The translations under genes were made by a program, and so were the position numbers. This document shows, piece by piece, positions 1-10,266 of a stretch of 64,000 bases of DNA (position 1 is its first letter; every line of letters starts with the position of its first letter). Location of the stretch: positions 26,005,352 to 26,069,351 of the forward strand of contig NC_080562.1 in NCBI RefSeq assembly GCF_030253575.1, in the 5' to 3' direction. The notes beneath the pieces were generated by a model. The model searched no databases and was not told where the DNA came from. It was given only the letters and a program-made list of their open reading frames with translations. This DNA comes from Rhododendron vialii (taxonomy: Eukaryota; Streptophyta; Magnoliopsida; Ericales; Ericaceae).

Positions 1-24
1 ATCATTGCGATAGTTCGAAGTTGT

Positions 25-215
25 GAATTCTGCCCCCATTTGACACAATTCACACCCCATTAGACAGTATTCCCACCTACATTTTTTAATTGATTGCGTA
101 GCTAAATCTTTATATGCACTATTAAAGCTGTCTTCTTCATTTGGCCTGCACAATATATATAGTTCGAATGTGTGAATTCTGCATTACGGAATGTGAATTC
201 TACATTTCACGGCCT
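25..215. repeat. AATTCACACCCC-like motif cluster, block 1
   Basis: This non-coding stretch holds several degenerate copies of a motif centred on GAATTC followed by ACACCCCATTTGACAG. It has the same orientation as all later clusters in this element. The cluster probably continues left of the window. Confidence 0.7.
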
Positions 216-287
216 GTAAATTATGTATCGTGCTATTGCTATTAGAAATCTATTTGATGTATTCAATCAATGCCATAGGTACGAGTT

Positions 288-1933
288 GCTGAACTTACAG
301 AAACGGATCAAGAACACGAACTTTACAAAATGGAATTCCCATGTATTCAAAAAGAAGGAGAACAAGAAAGAGGAGAAGAAGAAGATGACGACGATGGTGA
401 TAAAGAAGAAGAAGATGAAGATGATGACGATGACGATGGTGATAATGATGCTGCTCATGATGATGATGATACTCCTCGTCAAGATGGTGCTAGTAATTAT
501 TCTCCTGTTAATGTTAATGCTGGAGAAGAAGATGATGATGATGACGACGACAATGATGGTGATAATAATGCTGATGATGCTAATGATAGTTCTTGAGATG
601 ATGGTGCTGGTAATTATTCTCCTGTTAATGCTGGAGAGAAAGATGATGATAATGCTCATGCTGGTGGTCATGATTATCTTGGGCTCGATGACATTTCACA
701 ACCCAACCAGCATTTCCAAGCACCTCAAACAAATGAGCCGAAAATATTGAAAGCTCTGTGCCACATATCACAAAATCAAAGTCAATTCCAAAGATGGATC
801 TCTGATCAGGACTCGGGATCAACACTTGTCCCTAACACGTACCTGCCAACAAATGCAGGGGTGTTTCCAAATCTTGTGTTATCCCCTCTGCCAGCATATA
901 TCCATCCTGATCAAGATGAACCCCAACCAAACATTGAATTTCTGTGTTCCTCTGCAATGCAAAGAGTAACTGAACCGCTTGTTCAGTAGCTCCAGGAGGT
1001 AAACAGGCAACAAAAAGTTATAATTGACACACTCAAGGAACAAAACAAAACCAATGAGGAAAAAATGGCAGAACTCCTTGGGAAAATTGATTTTTTGTAC
1101 AAGGAACGAATGAATCAACGAGGGAAAGAAAAAGAAGCACTCCTCTTGACCATACAAAATATCAAAGAGTCACACATGGCCATCAGTGAGAAAAAGATGC
1201 AAATGGAACTTGAATTCAAAGAAGCAGCAGCGAAACAGGAGCAGCAGCGAAACAGATGCACGAATGGCATTAATCAAGGAGAAAAAGATCTCACTTGGAC
1301 TGAAAGAAACTACAGGCAAACAGGCTCAGGAACTGCAAGATACAAGAATGGAAAAGATGCAAATGGAGCTTGAATTCAAAGAAGCTGTAGCAAAACAGGA
1401 CCAGCAGCTCACAGATGCACGAATGACATTAATTGAGGAGAAAAAGATCTCACTTGCTGAGAAGAATACTGAAGAAAGAAAGAAACACCAATTGCAAACT
1501 GAGAAAGCACAGCTGAAAGAGGAGAAGATGATTTTCCTTAAAGAGATAGAAGCTTTGCAACAACACAAACAGAAGATTGAAAGGAACAACGCAGAGCTTG
1601 AAAGGGAAAACAAAGAACTGAAAAGAGAGCTACAATAAACCAAACAAAGGAGCAAAGGAAGTCCAAAACTTGAACCCTTCTCAAACGAGACCGAAGAGCA
1701 AAACATAGAGCAACAAGTCCACAGTGTAACACAGAGTGCTCAAGTAAAACCATACTCAACGCAAGACACTCTCGACTTTGTGCACACCATTACACAAGCT
1801 ACTAACAAAAATCCACTCCACCATCAAAATATCGAAGGATCAAGGACAAAACAAGCCAGGGGACAAGGAAGCCAAATGTCGATCCCATGTACACCTCTCC
1901 CCTACTTGACAAGAGAGTTGATGAAGAAATGAA
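288..1933 (+). pseudogene. Broken acidic/coiled-coil gene of the MULE
   Basis: One reading frame starting near 288 runs through an Asp/Glu-rich block (about 345-590, runs of D and E) and a bridge with paired Ser-Pro-Val-Asn motifs. It then enters a long Glu/Lys/Gln-rich coiled coil from about 990 to 1,640. It is broken by in-frame stops at 594-596 (TGA) and 987-989 (TAG). A one-base insertion near 1,250 moves the coil to another frame, and a TAA at 1,636-1,638 ends it; open codons continue to a TGA near 1,931-1,933. The coil contains two copies of a segment of about 40 residues beginning MQMELEFKEA; only the first copy has the extra base. It lies just upstream of the Ulp1 exons on the same strand, so it may be the N-terminal part of that protease or a separate gene. 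I do not recognise a further domain. Confidence 0.6.
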
Positions 1934-2064
1934 AATGCAAACAGAGGGACCAACAGACCGCAAGCAGCTACAAAAACTCAACAATAATATGCAAGTTTTA
2001 AAGCTTCTGCCGTAACCAACAAAGCAAATCATCAAAGAAATGTGGGCAAATGCATCTCCAAATT

Positions 2065-2330
2065 AAGAATTCGCCACCCATTTGACAAAATTCACACCCC
2101 ATCTGACATAATTCACATTCCTCAAAACAGAATTCACCCTAATTTGACAGAATCCCAACTTACTTTATGAGATACAGAAGCAACAAATGTAGAATTCACA
2201 TGCCCCATATATAGAATTCACCTCCCATTTCACAGCATTCACACCCCCCATCAGAGAATTCACACCCCATTTGACAGAATTCACACCCCATCTGACAGTA
2301 TTCCCACCTACGTTTTTTAATTGATTGCAT
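2065..2330. repeat. AATTCACACCCC-like motif cluster, block 2
   Basis: About a dozen degenerate copies of gaattcacaccccatttgac lie head to tail, with spacing near 20-40 bp. The cluster is between the coiled-coil reading frame and the Ulp1 exons, either in an intron or between two genes. Confidence 0.8.
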
Positions 2331-2380
2331 AGCTAAATCTTTCTCTGTACTATTAAAACATTGTCTTCTTTGCACAGCAA

Positions 2381-3488
2381 TGTAGCCTGTACTGGACTAA
2401 AAGGCTATGTAATGGTTGAAGACATCCAAGAGATACTTCGAGATGGCGAGCTTGGCTACGAGGTACATACATTCATAATAAAATAAACACCACCTGCTAT
2501 ATAATAAGTTAATCCATTACATTTTCTTACAGACAATAAATGCCTATGCTGAACTTCTAGTTGAGGAGTACGACAACATTCCGAATTTCAGTTTGATCGA
2601 ATCACAACCGAATAGGTCATACGTCTTCTCTGGTGACCTGATGGTAAGAAATAAATTACCGCACTATTTTTTTCTTACATAACCTATCGTAGTAACTCTC
2701 TTAACAAAAAAACAAATTATTTTCCTTCAAAATAGAACACATTTCTATTGAACACTAGTGAGCAGAATGAACAATGGAGAACTACTGCCAGATGCCATAA
2801 ATTCAGCATCATATCTGATCTTCCCAATATTGTGGGAAAGCCACTGGACACTGCTCATCCTTGATACCACTCGACCAATGTGGTTATACTACAACTCGCT
2901 GAAAATCCAAGAGAGGGACAAGTACTTTGACGCATCGACTCCATTGGTTAACTTCTCACTAATTACTATATTCTCTCTGTATTAGAATTCAATTCATTTA
3001 GTTGTTACTAATCTATCCTCTAAATTCATCAGAGGTTGGCTATCACTAAATATATTTGTTCAGAGATACGCGCATCCAGACTGGAAAACTTCTCATCTAC
3101 TGCTTGCATGCATTCGACACCAAAATAGCAGCCCAATTCGTATGTCTTAAAACCACTTCTCTGTCTCTACCAACCTAAACACAAAAAGAAAATATAAGCA
3201 TTCAACTGATATATTTAATTTATCCGTTACTGTAGACTTGATTGTGGCCCAATCGTGTGCTACATCATCCAACATTATATCAATAATGATGTAGATGGGA
3301 TTGCAGAAAGCCTCACAAAGCATCAGGTCAGAAAGATAAGGGCAGATATCACACACAAGATATTAAGCCGAAAATCAAAGTCATGGACGCTGGAGATGCA
3401 CATAAGTGAAGAGGAGGCAAGGAGAGTCCATGCCAAGCTGAACTGCAGAGACAAGAAGGTCATGGACGCTGGAGATGCACAAAAGTAA
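2381..3488 (+). pseudogene. Ulp1/SENP-type cysteine protease gene of the MULE, probably broken
   Basis: The exon-like segments are about 2,381-2,461, 2,531-2,643, 2,735-2,946, 3,069-3,139 and 3,235-3,488. They encode a C48 (Ulp1) peptidase core. The catalytic His lies in ESHWTLLILD (codon 2,842-2,844). The expected Asp position reads Asn in LYYNSL. A Gln lies in RHQNSSPI, and the catalytic Cys follows in DCGPIVCYI (codon 3,243-3,245). Host Ulp1 enzymes process SUMO or related modifiers; the role of transposon-borne copies is not established. Several boundaries look like GT-AG introns (for example after 2,946 and before 3,069). The phase between the Gln exon and the Cys exon does not close with the obvious sites, and no single start is visible, so I call it a probable pseudogene. 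The carboxy end has a short repeated motif around VMDAGDA. Confidence 0.65.
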
Positions 3489-3599
3489 AGAACATGCAAA
3501 GAGAACTGACACCGAGTTGAACCAAAAGACAAGAAACAACTGTAATAGTTTAGCAATTCAAAGATACAGTAGTAATAGTTTACAGATTCTGTGTTTTAT

Positions 3600-4275
3600 A
3601 TCCACTATACATCCCTGAAAGCAGAATTTACATGCACCATTGGCTTAAGTGACTACTAGCTTAATTTACGTACACCATTGGCAGAATTTACACCCAAATT
3701 GGCAGAATCCACACCCCATTTAACTCACTCCCAATTTGACATAGTTTACCCCCAATTTCACAGAATTCACATGCCCTAAAAACATATTTCACACCACCTG
3801 TTAAACGTAATTCATTAATTCACACAACCTGTTAGACGTAATTCATCCAATTTTACAAAATTCTTGTTTACTTTCTTTTATTAATTTTTTGTCCCACTAT
3901 ACATCCCTAAAAACAGAATTCACATACACCATATGCACCATTATTTTAATTTACATGTACCATAGGCTTAATTCACACGCACCATTGGCAGAATTCACAC
4001 CCAAATTGGCAGAATCCACCCCTAATTTGACAAAATTCACACGCCCTAATAACATATTTCACGCCACTGTTAGACATAATTCCTAAAAACAAAATTCATT
4101 CAATTTAACAAAAATCCGAATTACTTTCTTTCATTAATTTTTTTTCCCAAACACCCGTTTCATAATATTTTTTATTCATTAATTCACATCCCAGAAAACA
4201 GAATTCAACTAATTTTACAAGATTCCACCTTACTTTCTTTAATTAATTCACATCCCACAAATTAAAATAATAAAC
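3600..4275. repeat. AATTCACACCCC-like motif cluster, block 3
   Basis: This is the longest motif cluster. It contains many degenerate copies of AATTCACACNCC separated by TTGGCAGA, TTGACA or TTAGAC words, all in one orientation. It lies between the Ulp1 gene and the first small acidic gene. It holds no convincing coding sequence. Confidence 0.8.
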
Positions 4276-4450
4276 ATAATAAAATAAACACATATTATAT
4301 TATTATTGCATAGGGATGTGAAACGTAACATCACTTTTCACCACCCACACTACACCTTTTCACCGCCATAAAAACCCCCTGCACTACGCCACTTTTCACT
4401 TCACTGCTCACACCCATTCCTCTCCCCCACTCACACAAAACCCTAAAAAC

Positions 4451-4798
4451 ATGTCTGATGTTCCCCTCAACGCCCTCGCCAGAGGAGTCCAGGAACTTTA
4501 GCAACGCAACGACGCCATGATGGCCATGCTACTCGAATAGCAACAGCACATAGAGGCCCTCCAACGCCAGATCTAGGAATCGCAAGACCGCCGCTATGCC
4601 CAGTTTCTGGAGGACCAGGAGATCGACGAAATGGACGACGAGGATGACGAAGATACGGACACGGACACGGACACGGACACGGACGACGAGAATGACGAAG
4701 ACACAGACACGGATGACGAGGACGACGTCGACATGGAAGACGAAGAAGAAACCCCCACACCAAGCCCTCCACAGTCCCCTAGACTCAGGGTTGATTAA
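4451..4798 (+). pseudogene. Broken tandem copy of the small acidic coiled-coil gene
   Basis: This copy opens MSDVPLNALARGVQ and aligns along its length with the gene at 5,545, including a similar leader before the ATG. It is interrupted by TAG codons near 4,499, 4,538 and 4,574. At least two of these align with CAG in the intact copy, as expected from C-to-T change. It carries an extra acidic repeat of Asp-Thr dipeptides (about 4,655-4,725) that the other copy lacks, and ends in the shared Pro-Ser-rich tail PSPPQSPR. The reading frame stops where the other copy continues. Confidence 0.7.
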
Positions 4799-5174
4799 GG
4801 CTTGACTAGAGGGGTTAACGACTAGGGTTTATTTTGATGCTACTCTGGTGTTCAAGCGTTTTAAAGCCCTAATATCTTTTGAAGAACTAGTCTCCTTCTC
4901 TAGTGTTGAAGGATTTTTCTTTCTTTCTTTCTTTCTTTTTTGTAACCAACACAGATTTTAGAGTTTCACAAACCCTAATTTCTTTTTTTGTGACCCCAAT
5001 CTAACATCCTTCAGTTATGTTCAGATGGAAAACTCTTGCTTATGTTTATATGCAAAACTCTTGGTGCATATAAGTTGATTTCTGTGCTTTTATAAGTTGA
5101 TTTCTGCGTTTCTGAAAGAACTGTGAAACAACCATTTGCTGCATTTGTTTGTTTATGTGTTGTAAGGAACTCAG

Positions 5175-5310
5175 GCCCATATTTAACTGAAATCACACCC
5201 CTGAAACAAACAATTTCAAACCCCTAATTACATAATTCACACCCCTGAAAAATAGAATTCACATTCCTGAAAATAAATACTAATTTACATGCCCGGGGAA
5301 AAAAAAATGC
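5175..5310. repeat. AATTCACACCCC-like motif cluster, block 4
   Basis: A short cluster of the same motif (caattcacacccctgaaa type) lies between the two small acidic gene copies, upstream of the second copy's TATA box. Confidence 0.65.
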
Positions 5311-5475
5311 ATAGGGATATAAAAAATAAAATAAGATATTATTCATGTGAGAAGATGACAAAAATAAAATAATAAAATAATAAACGATACAAAAATCGAT
5401 GTGTAATATCAAACCCCAAATATGCAATGTATTCTCGGGATACCAACCATCAACATCTTTACACATATTCATCAC

Positions 5476-5483
5476 TATAAATA
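5476..5483 (+). promoter_or_regulatory. TATA box of the small MULE gene
   Basis: TATAAATA lies 62 bp before the ATG at 5,545, leaving room for a start of transcription about 30 bp downstream and a short leader rich in CTC/CAC. The broken tandem copy has only a weaker cataaaa at the matching place. Confidence 0.6.
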
Positions 5484-5544
5484 CACACTTTTCACTCTAC
5501 TTCACTCACCTTTCTCTCCACCAATCACACAAAATCATTAAAAG

Positions 5545-6042
5545 ATGTCTGATGTCTCCCTCAACGCCATGGCCAGAGGAGTCCAAGCACTCCTGCAACA
5601 GAATGACGCCATGATGGCCATGGTGCTGGAACAACAGCAGCGCATAGAAGAACTCCACCGCCAGATCCAGGTGGCACAAGACCGGAACTATGCCTTGTTT
5701 CTAAAGGAGGAGGAGATGGACGAGGAGATAGATGAGGACTATGCAGCCTTTATTGCAACCTTCCACGGCGAGGATGACACAAACATGGAAGACGAAGATG
5801 AAACCCCTTCACCAAGCCCTCCACAGTCCCCTAGACCAAGGGTTCATTGGGGTTTCACTAGAGGGGTTCACGATTTGAGGGGTTTTCTTGTTTCTTTAGT
5901 GTTGTGGGGTTTTAAAACCCTAATTTTCATTTCTTTTGTAACCTTAACTCGTTGTGTAAAATGGAAACCTCCGTTGTTTAATACTTGTATGTGTTTTTTA
6001 TTTTTTTTATTTTGCTACATTTTCTGTGCCTCTATGTGTTAA
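5545..6042 (+). CDS. Small acidic coiled-coil protein of the MULE (function unknown)
   Basis: The open frame has 165 codons and starts MSDVSLNAMARGVQALLQQN. Residues about 12-60 form a Gln/Glu-rich heptad-like helix (LEQQQRIEELHRQIQVAQD). This is followed by an acidic stretch at about 54-90 and a Pro-Ser tail (PSPSPPQSPRPR, about 91-102). The last 50 or so residues are hydrophobic and Cys-rich and may be read-through of a former 3' leader: the tandem copy stops soon after the Pro-Ser tail. It is not a recognised family. Its position between Ulp1 and transposase, its duplication and its TATA box suggest a real accessory gene of the transposon. A DNA-binding or partner-binding role is only a guess. 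Confidence 0.5.
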   Translation: MSDVSLNAMARGVQALLQQNDAMMAMVLEQQQRIEELHRQIQVAQDRNYALFLKEEEMDEEIDEDYAAFIATFHGEDDTNMEDEDETPSPSPPQSPRPRVHWGFTRGVHDLRGFLVSLVLWGFKTLIFISFVTLTRCVKWKPPLFNTCMCFLFFLFCYIFCASMC

Positions 6043-6084
6043 TTTTTGCATCTGTCGGAGGCCTGTAAAAATGTCATTTTTCTG

Positions 6085-6560
6085 GCATCTGAAACAGAGA
6101 ATTCACATTCTAAACCAGACAATTCACATCCCTAAACCAGACGATTCACACCCATTCACAAACCCACTTGAACACAATAAAGAGAAGCCATGCAGAATTC
6201 ACACCCATATGGCACATAATTCACACTAGACCATAAAAATATAATTCACTCCCTCTATTTGATAGATTTCACATACCATAAAAAGAATTCACCCCCTCTA
6301 CTTGATAGAATTCACATGCCATAAAAACAGAATTCACCCCCTTCTTGGTCAGATTTCACAAGCCCTAAAAATAGAATTCACCCCCCTCTATTTGACAGTA
6401 TTCACACACCTTAATAACAAAAATTCACCCGTTGTTCACACGCCAAAAAAAAAAAGAATTCACACTGTACAAATATATGAAATATAAAAATTCACAACCT
6501 CTAAACAAAACAATTCACAACACATGTTCACCACAATTAATACAAACCATTCTGGAAAAA
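6085..6560. repeat. AATTCACACCCC-like motif cluster, block 5
   Basis: A dense cluster of the motif, with variants AATTCACCCCCTCTATTTGATAG, lies between the small gene and the transposase 3' end. No coding sequence is seen. Confidence 0.8.
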
Positions 6561-6635
6561 AAAATGCAAAATCCACAAAAACTTAACACCAAAAATAACC
6601 AAAGCAATAAATCCTCAATCAATTCAACTAAATCT

Positions 6636-6905
6636 AAATGAAAACTTATCAAAATCCATTCAAATCAAAGCCTGTTATGAGATCGTGGCAGTATTAATTG
6701 AGCCTCCTTACAACTCTTCCTGTTATGAGATCCTCTCGTTCAACTAAATCCAAATGAAAACTTATTTATCAAAATCCGTTCAAATCAAAGCCTGTTAGGA
6801 GATTCTGACAGTATTAATTGATAGCCTCTTTACAACTCTTTTTGTTTTGAGATCCTCTCTTTCCACACCTAGTACATTTAATGGGTCTGACCTTCTCCCC
6901 AAAAG
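6636..6905. repeat. Tandem duplication of about 120 bp at the 3' end of the transposase
   Basis: The words aaaacttatcaaaatccattcaaatcaaagcctgttatgagat (from 6,642) recur about 120 bp later from 6,758. The downstream tail gtattaattg...tacaactctt...gagatcctctc also recurs. The duplicated unit spans the transposase stop codon and its terminal Cys-rich codons, so the extra unit now forms part of the 3' flank. Confidence 0.65.
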
Positions 6906-9295
6906 ATCGTATCCTCTTCTTCTTATTTCTCCCTAGTGGCTTTCTAGAAAGAGGAGGTAATATCACAGCATCATCGGCAACTTCAGGTTTCCACAGCGTA
7001 GGAACAGGCATAATAGGTCTAGAATATGCCTCCCAATAACATTCCACGTGGAAGTAACGATCAACACATGCATTCAGTGACTTCCCACTCTTTTTAATTG
7101 CACAAACTGCATGCACACAAGGTACAACATTCAACTGCCACTGCGTACAAGTGCAACTATGCCTCCCAATATCCACCTTAACAGATGGATCACATAAAAC
7201 TTCAAGCACATCTGGTGAAGAAAATTTTACTTCCCAGGCCTTGGACTCCTGAAAAGCAATTGCCAAAGCTTCATCCATCGTGGGACAAAGCACCTGACAC
7301 CACTTTGCTGCAGTTTGTTTCCTACAACACATCTGTTGCATAAGCTTAATCCGTACTTGATCAACCAGTTGTGTGATTGGTAAATGCCGCTCCTTCTCTA
7401 TCCAAGAATTGAAGCATTCAGCCAAATTAGACCACATCTCGCCATACCGCTGTCCCGGGAAAAAAACATTAGCCCAATGTTCGTAAGGCAAATCAGCTAG
7501 GAAATTCCTAATCCTTGCTTCCCCACCAGCTTTCTTCAACCTAGCCATTTCTTCATTAAACTTCATCTCATTCAGTGTATATGCACATAAACTAAACAGA
7601 CCAATCACATGCTCTTTATACTTATTCCTTCCACCTGTCAAACGACCACGAATGTTGTTCTTCAAATGGTAAAGACAGTACCCATGAAATCCCAAAGGAA
7701 AAACTCTAGGAACTGCAGCTTTTATTCCAGCATTCCTGTCAGAAACAAAGACAATACTTCTCGTATCTCCATCCAGAATATTACGCAACTTCTTCATAAA
7801 CCCCAACCAATTCTCCTTGCTCTCCGAATCAGCCACACCAATACACAATGGAAACAACCCTGAAAAAAATGTGTATTGGTACCACAATTAACAACTCTCG
7901 CACAAAAATTTTCAAAATATAATTACAATTTCCAACTCACACACAATTCACAAGCCAAAGACAATTAACTACATAAAAAATACTTTACAAAATTGTACCT
8001 TTATCACCATCCTTCGCACTCGCAGAAAGCAATGTCCCTTTGAAGTTTCCCTTCAAAAATGTTCCGTCAAGAAACAAAAGGGACCTCAAATGTTTAAAAC
8101 CATAAATGCATGCACTGAACGTGACAAACAACCTCTGAAATCGATTCGTCTCATTGTCTACCTCTATTTCAAACACGCTTTTAGGATCAGAATTCCTAAC
8201 AGCCTCACGATACCACCGTAGTTCATCAAATGATGCATCATGATCTCCAAAGGCTTCAGACCTCCCCTTGTCAACACCCTTCCAAGCTCGTTTATATGGA
8301 ACATCAACACAATACAAACCATTCAGTGAAGTAACTACATCGACCGGACGTTTCTGCAGTGTCGTTCGAATATCAGCACTCATTAATCTTCCAATCATAC
8401 TGGATGAAGCCCGCAAATGCTTTGTGGTAAGGACAGAAGCACCACACGAGTGGACATTATCAAAACTACGTATATAAAAATAATCACTGACCTTGTCCAA
8501 CCTCACATGCACTCTCCACTTACAATCTGTATCCTTACAAAATGCAGTCACCCTATCCTTTTCATTCTTTGCAAAACTATACTCAAAACCATAAAATATT
8601 GCAAACTTTGCCAATTTATCACGAAACTCAACTGCACCACCCTCAAACTTCTGGTTAACTTCTTTGATATAATGACGCCAACCGTCAGACAATAATGCAC
8701 GATCCCGATGCTGACAAAATGTGGGTAGTAAGTCTCTCTCTTTTTGAACATCCAACCTCCATTCCGAACGAATCACACATAACCCTTTCCCTTTTGAACT
8801 GCTGCAACTTCCAACATCAGTACACAAACCACCACTGCTTCCACTACTTCCACTAACTCCATTAGCCAGAACACCACCAAAACAACTAACAGCTGACCCT
8901 TTCCCTTTTGAACTGGTGAAACTACTACAATAACTGCCACTACTACCACCACAAAGTCCAACAGACCCAACATCAGTGGTCAAACAACTACTGTCACTAT
9001 AATCAACTCTAATAGCCACAGCATCACTCCCAAAACAACTACTACTGCCACCAGAATTCACAACTGTAACATCAATTACTTCTGCACCATAACAACCAGC
9101 TAAAGAAAACATTACCTCCAAATCATCATCATTATCCAAAACACAGCCGTCATAATTCCACAGATTATAAAAAAGCCTCACTGAGTCAAATCTCAACCCA
9201 CTGAACTTGAAGCACAATTTGTCAACCAAATCCATATACGACGTGAAAGACCGGCAACACTTTATTGGAACCATACGCGAACCGCATTTACACAT
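6814..9295 (-). CDS. MULE transposase (MuDR type), two exons, intact
   Basis: Joining 9,295-7,999 to 7,859-6,814 gives 780 codons without a stop. The 139-bp intron (GT...CAG) closes the frame exactly, at a GDKG|LFPLC junction. The N-terminal 90 residues resemble a PB1-like domain (MCKCGSRMVP start, then DNDDDLEVMF). A Ser/Gly-rich linker follows, then a MuDR-type DNA-binding region (CKDTDCKWRVHV). The DDE catalytic core has a first Asp in LFLDGTFLKG, a second in VSDRNAGIKAAV followed by the C..H pair of CLYHL, and a Glu in AECFNSWIEKE. A SWIM zinc finger (CTCTQWQLNVVPCVHAVCAI) and a short Cys-rich tail (CTRCGKRG) end the protein. I chose the ATG at 9,295; a few in-frame codons lie upstream without an ATG. 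The enzyme should cut at the element's terminal repeats. No disabling mutation is visible. Confidence 0.85.
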
Positions 9296-9354
9296 CAAGA
9301 TGACTGAATTATTAGAAATCACACCCTATCACAACAAAAAAAATGAAAAACATG

Positions 9355-9560
9355 TGAACACACGAAATTCATAAATCACGAAAACTACGCAATTCACGAA
9401 CCAAAAATAACAATTCACATCCCCTCCCCCTGCACATACTCCCCACCATAACACACAATTCATACCAACTGCATGACACAATTCACACCAAACGGAAAAT
9501 GTTAAAACATATTACAAACTAGCCTGTAACACAATTCACATCACCTATTAATTTCAAACC
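9355..9560. repeat. AATTCACACCCC-like motif cluster, block 6
   Basis: Copies such as aattcacatcccctcc and aattcacaccaaacgg lie upstream of the transposase start, in the same plus-strand orientation as the other clusters. They are therefore reversed relative to transposase transcription. Confidence 0.7.
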
Positions 9561-10130
9561 ATCTCATTCTAGCTGAATTTCAAATAATCAAAAAACACAA
9601 AACACAAACACTATGACAACACAAAAACTCATTAAATTAACAACATCTGTTATCCAACTGTTAACCAAATCTCATTGTTCTTTCCCTTAAATACTAACGA
9701 GAAAGCCAAATAATCAAAAAAACAATTACCATTCCTTATAATTTACTGATTCAGCATCTCGATTATTATAATTTACTCACCATTGCTTACAACTGTAAAA
9801 TATTCTGTTCGATCACCGTTTCAATCACCTTCGATCAACTCCTCTCGCTGCAATGCTGTAATCCTCTCTCCTCATTGCCAGACGTCTTCGTAAGTGATCG
9901 AGTCATTTCCTGATCGAGTTATAAACGAAGGAAAAGGGGCAAACAATTAAAACGATAGTAATAGGGGTAAAATTGTAAAAGCACCTCTAAAAATGGGCTG
10001 CACGGAATACACATTACAAAAAGGGGTTCGGAAGGAACCCCAATTAAAAAATAGGGCCGGCCGGTAATTTCCCGCACTTCTATTGGGCTACGTGGGCCCA
10101 TATATTCAACCATTCTTTTTCCAGAACGTT
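9561..10130. other. Transposase 5' flank and probable right terminal region of the MULE
   Basis: This is AT-rich non-coding DNA. It should hold the transposase promoter and the right end of the element. A stretch around 9,955-10,060 (aggggtaaaattgtaaaa, then aaaaaggggttcggaaggaacccc, an imperfect hairpin) looks like MULE terminal sequence. Without the left end, the exact border and TSD cannot be set. Confidence 0.4.
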
Positions 10131-10250
10131 CTTAGATACATGCACTAATTAGTTTCCTAATTAACCAAAACACGCCAATTGAGTCAGTATTAAAAGTAGC
10201 ATGCAGCACGAGTTTCCATAACGTTCTTAGAGACATGCACTAATTCTTCT
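10115..10250. repeat. Direct duplication of about 40 bp
   Basis: The stretch tccagaacgttcttagatacatgcactaatt (about 10,119-10,150) recurs at about 10,215-10,245 with two or three changes, roughly 95 bp apart. It lies between the MULE and the hAT element. Confidence 0.6.
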
Positions 10251-10266
10251 TCTTTTTTGGTAATGT

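Larger units (their letters stand above)
1..9990. mobile_element. Large Mutator-like element (MULE) carrying a Ulp1 protease gene; left end outside window, right end approximate
   Basis: The sequence shows a MULE transposase on the minus strand (6,814-9,295), a degraded C48/Ulp1 protease gene on the plus strand (about 2,381-3,488), an acidic/coiled-coil reading frame before it, and two tandem copies of a small acidic gene between them. All are embedded in DNA rich in a short AATTCACACCCC-like motif. MULEs carrying Ulp1 domains (KI-MULE/Kaonashi and CUMULE types) are established in plants, so I read these parts as one element. The left terminus is not in the window because the motif is already present by position 30. 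The right terminus should lie at roughly 9.9-10.1 kb, where the motif has stopped and a sequence of terminal-inverted-repeat type (ataggggtaaaattgtaaaa near 9,959) appears. I could not verify a TSD or terminal inverted repeat without the left end. Confidence 0.75.

Noticed and set aside
223..750. 175-codon open frame rich in Met and Lys
   Set aside because: It is the off-frame reading of the acidic GAT/GAA repeat; the meaningful frame is the one giving Asp/Glu.
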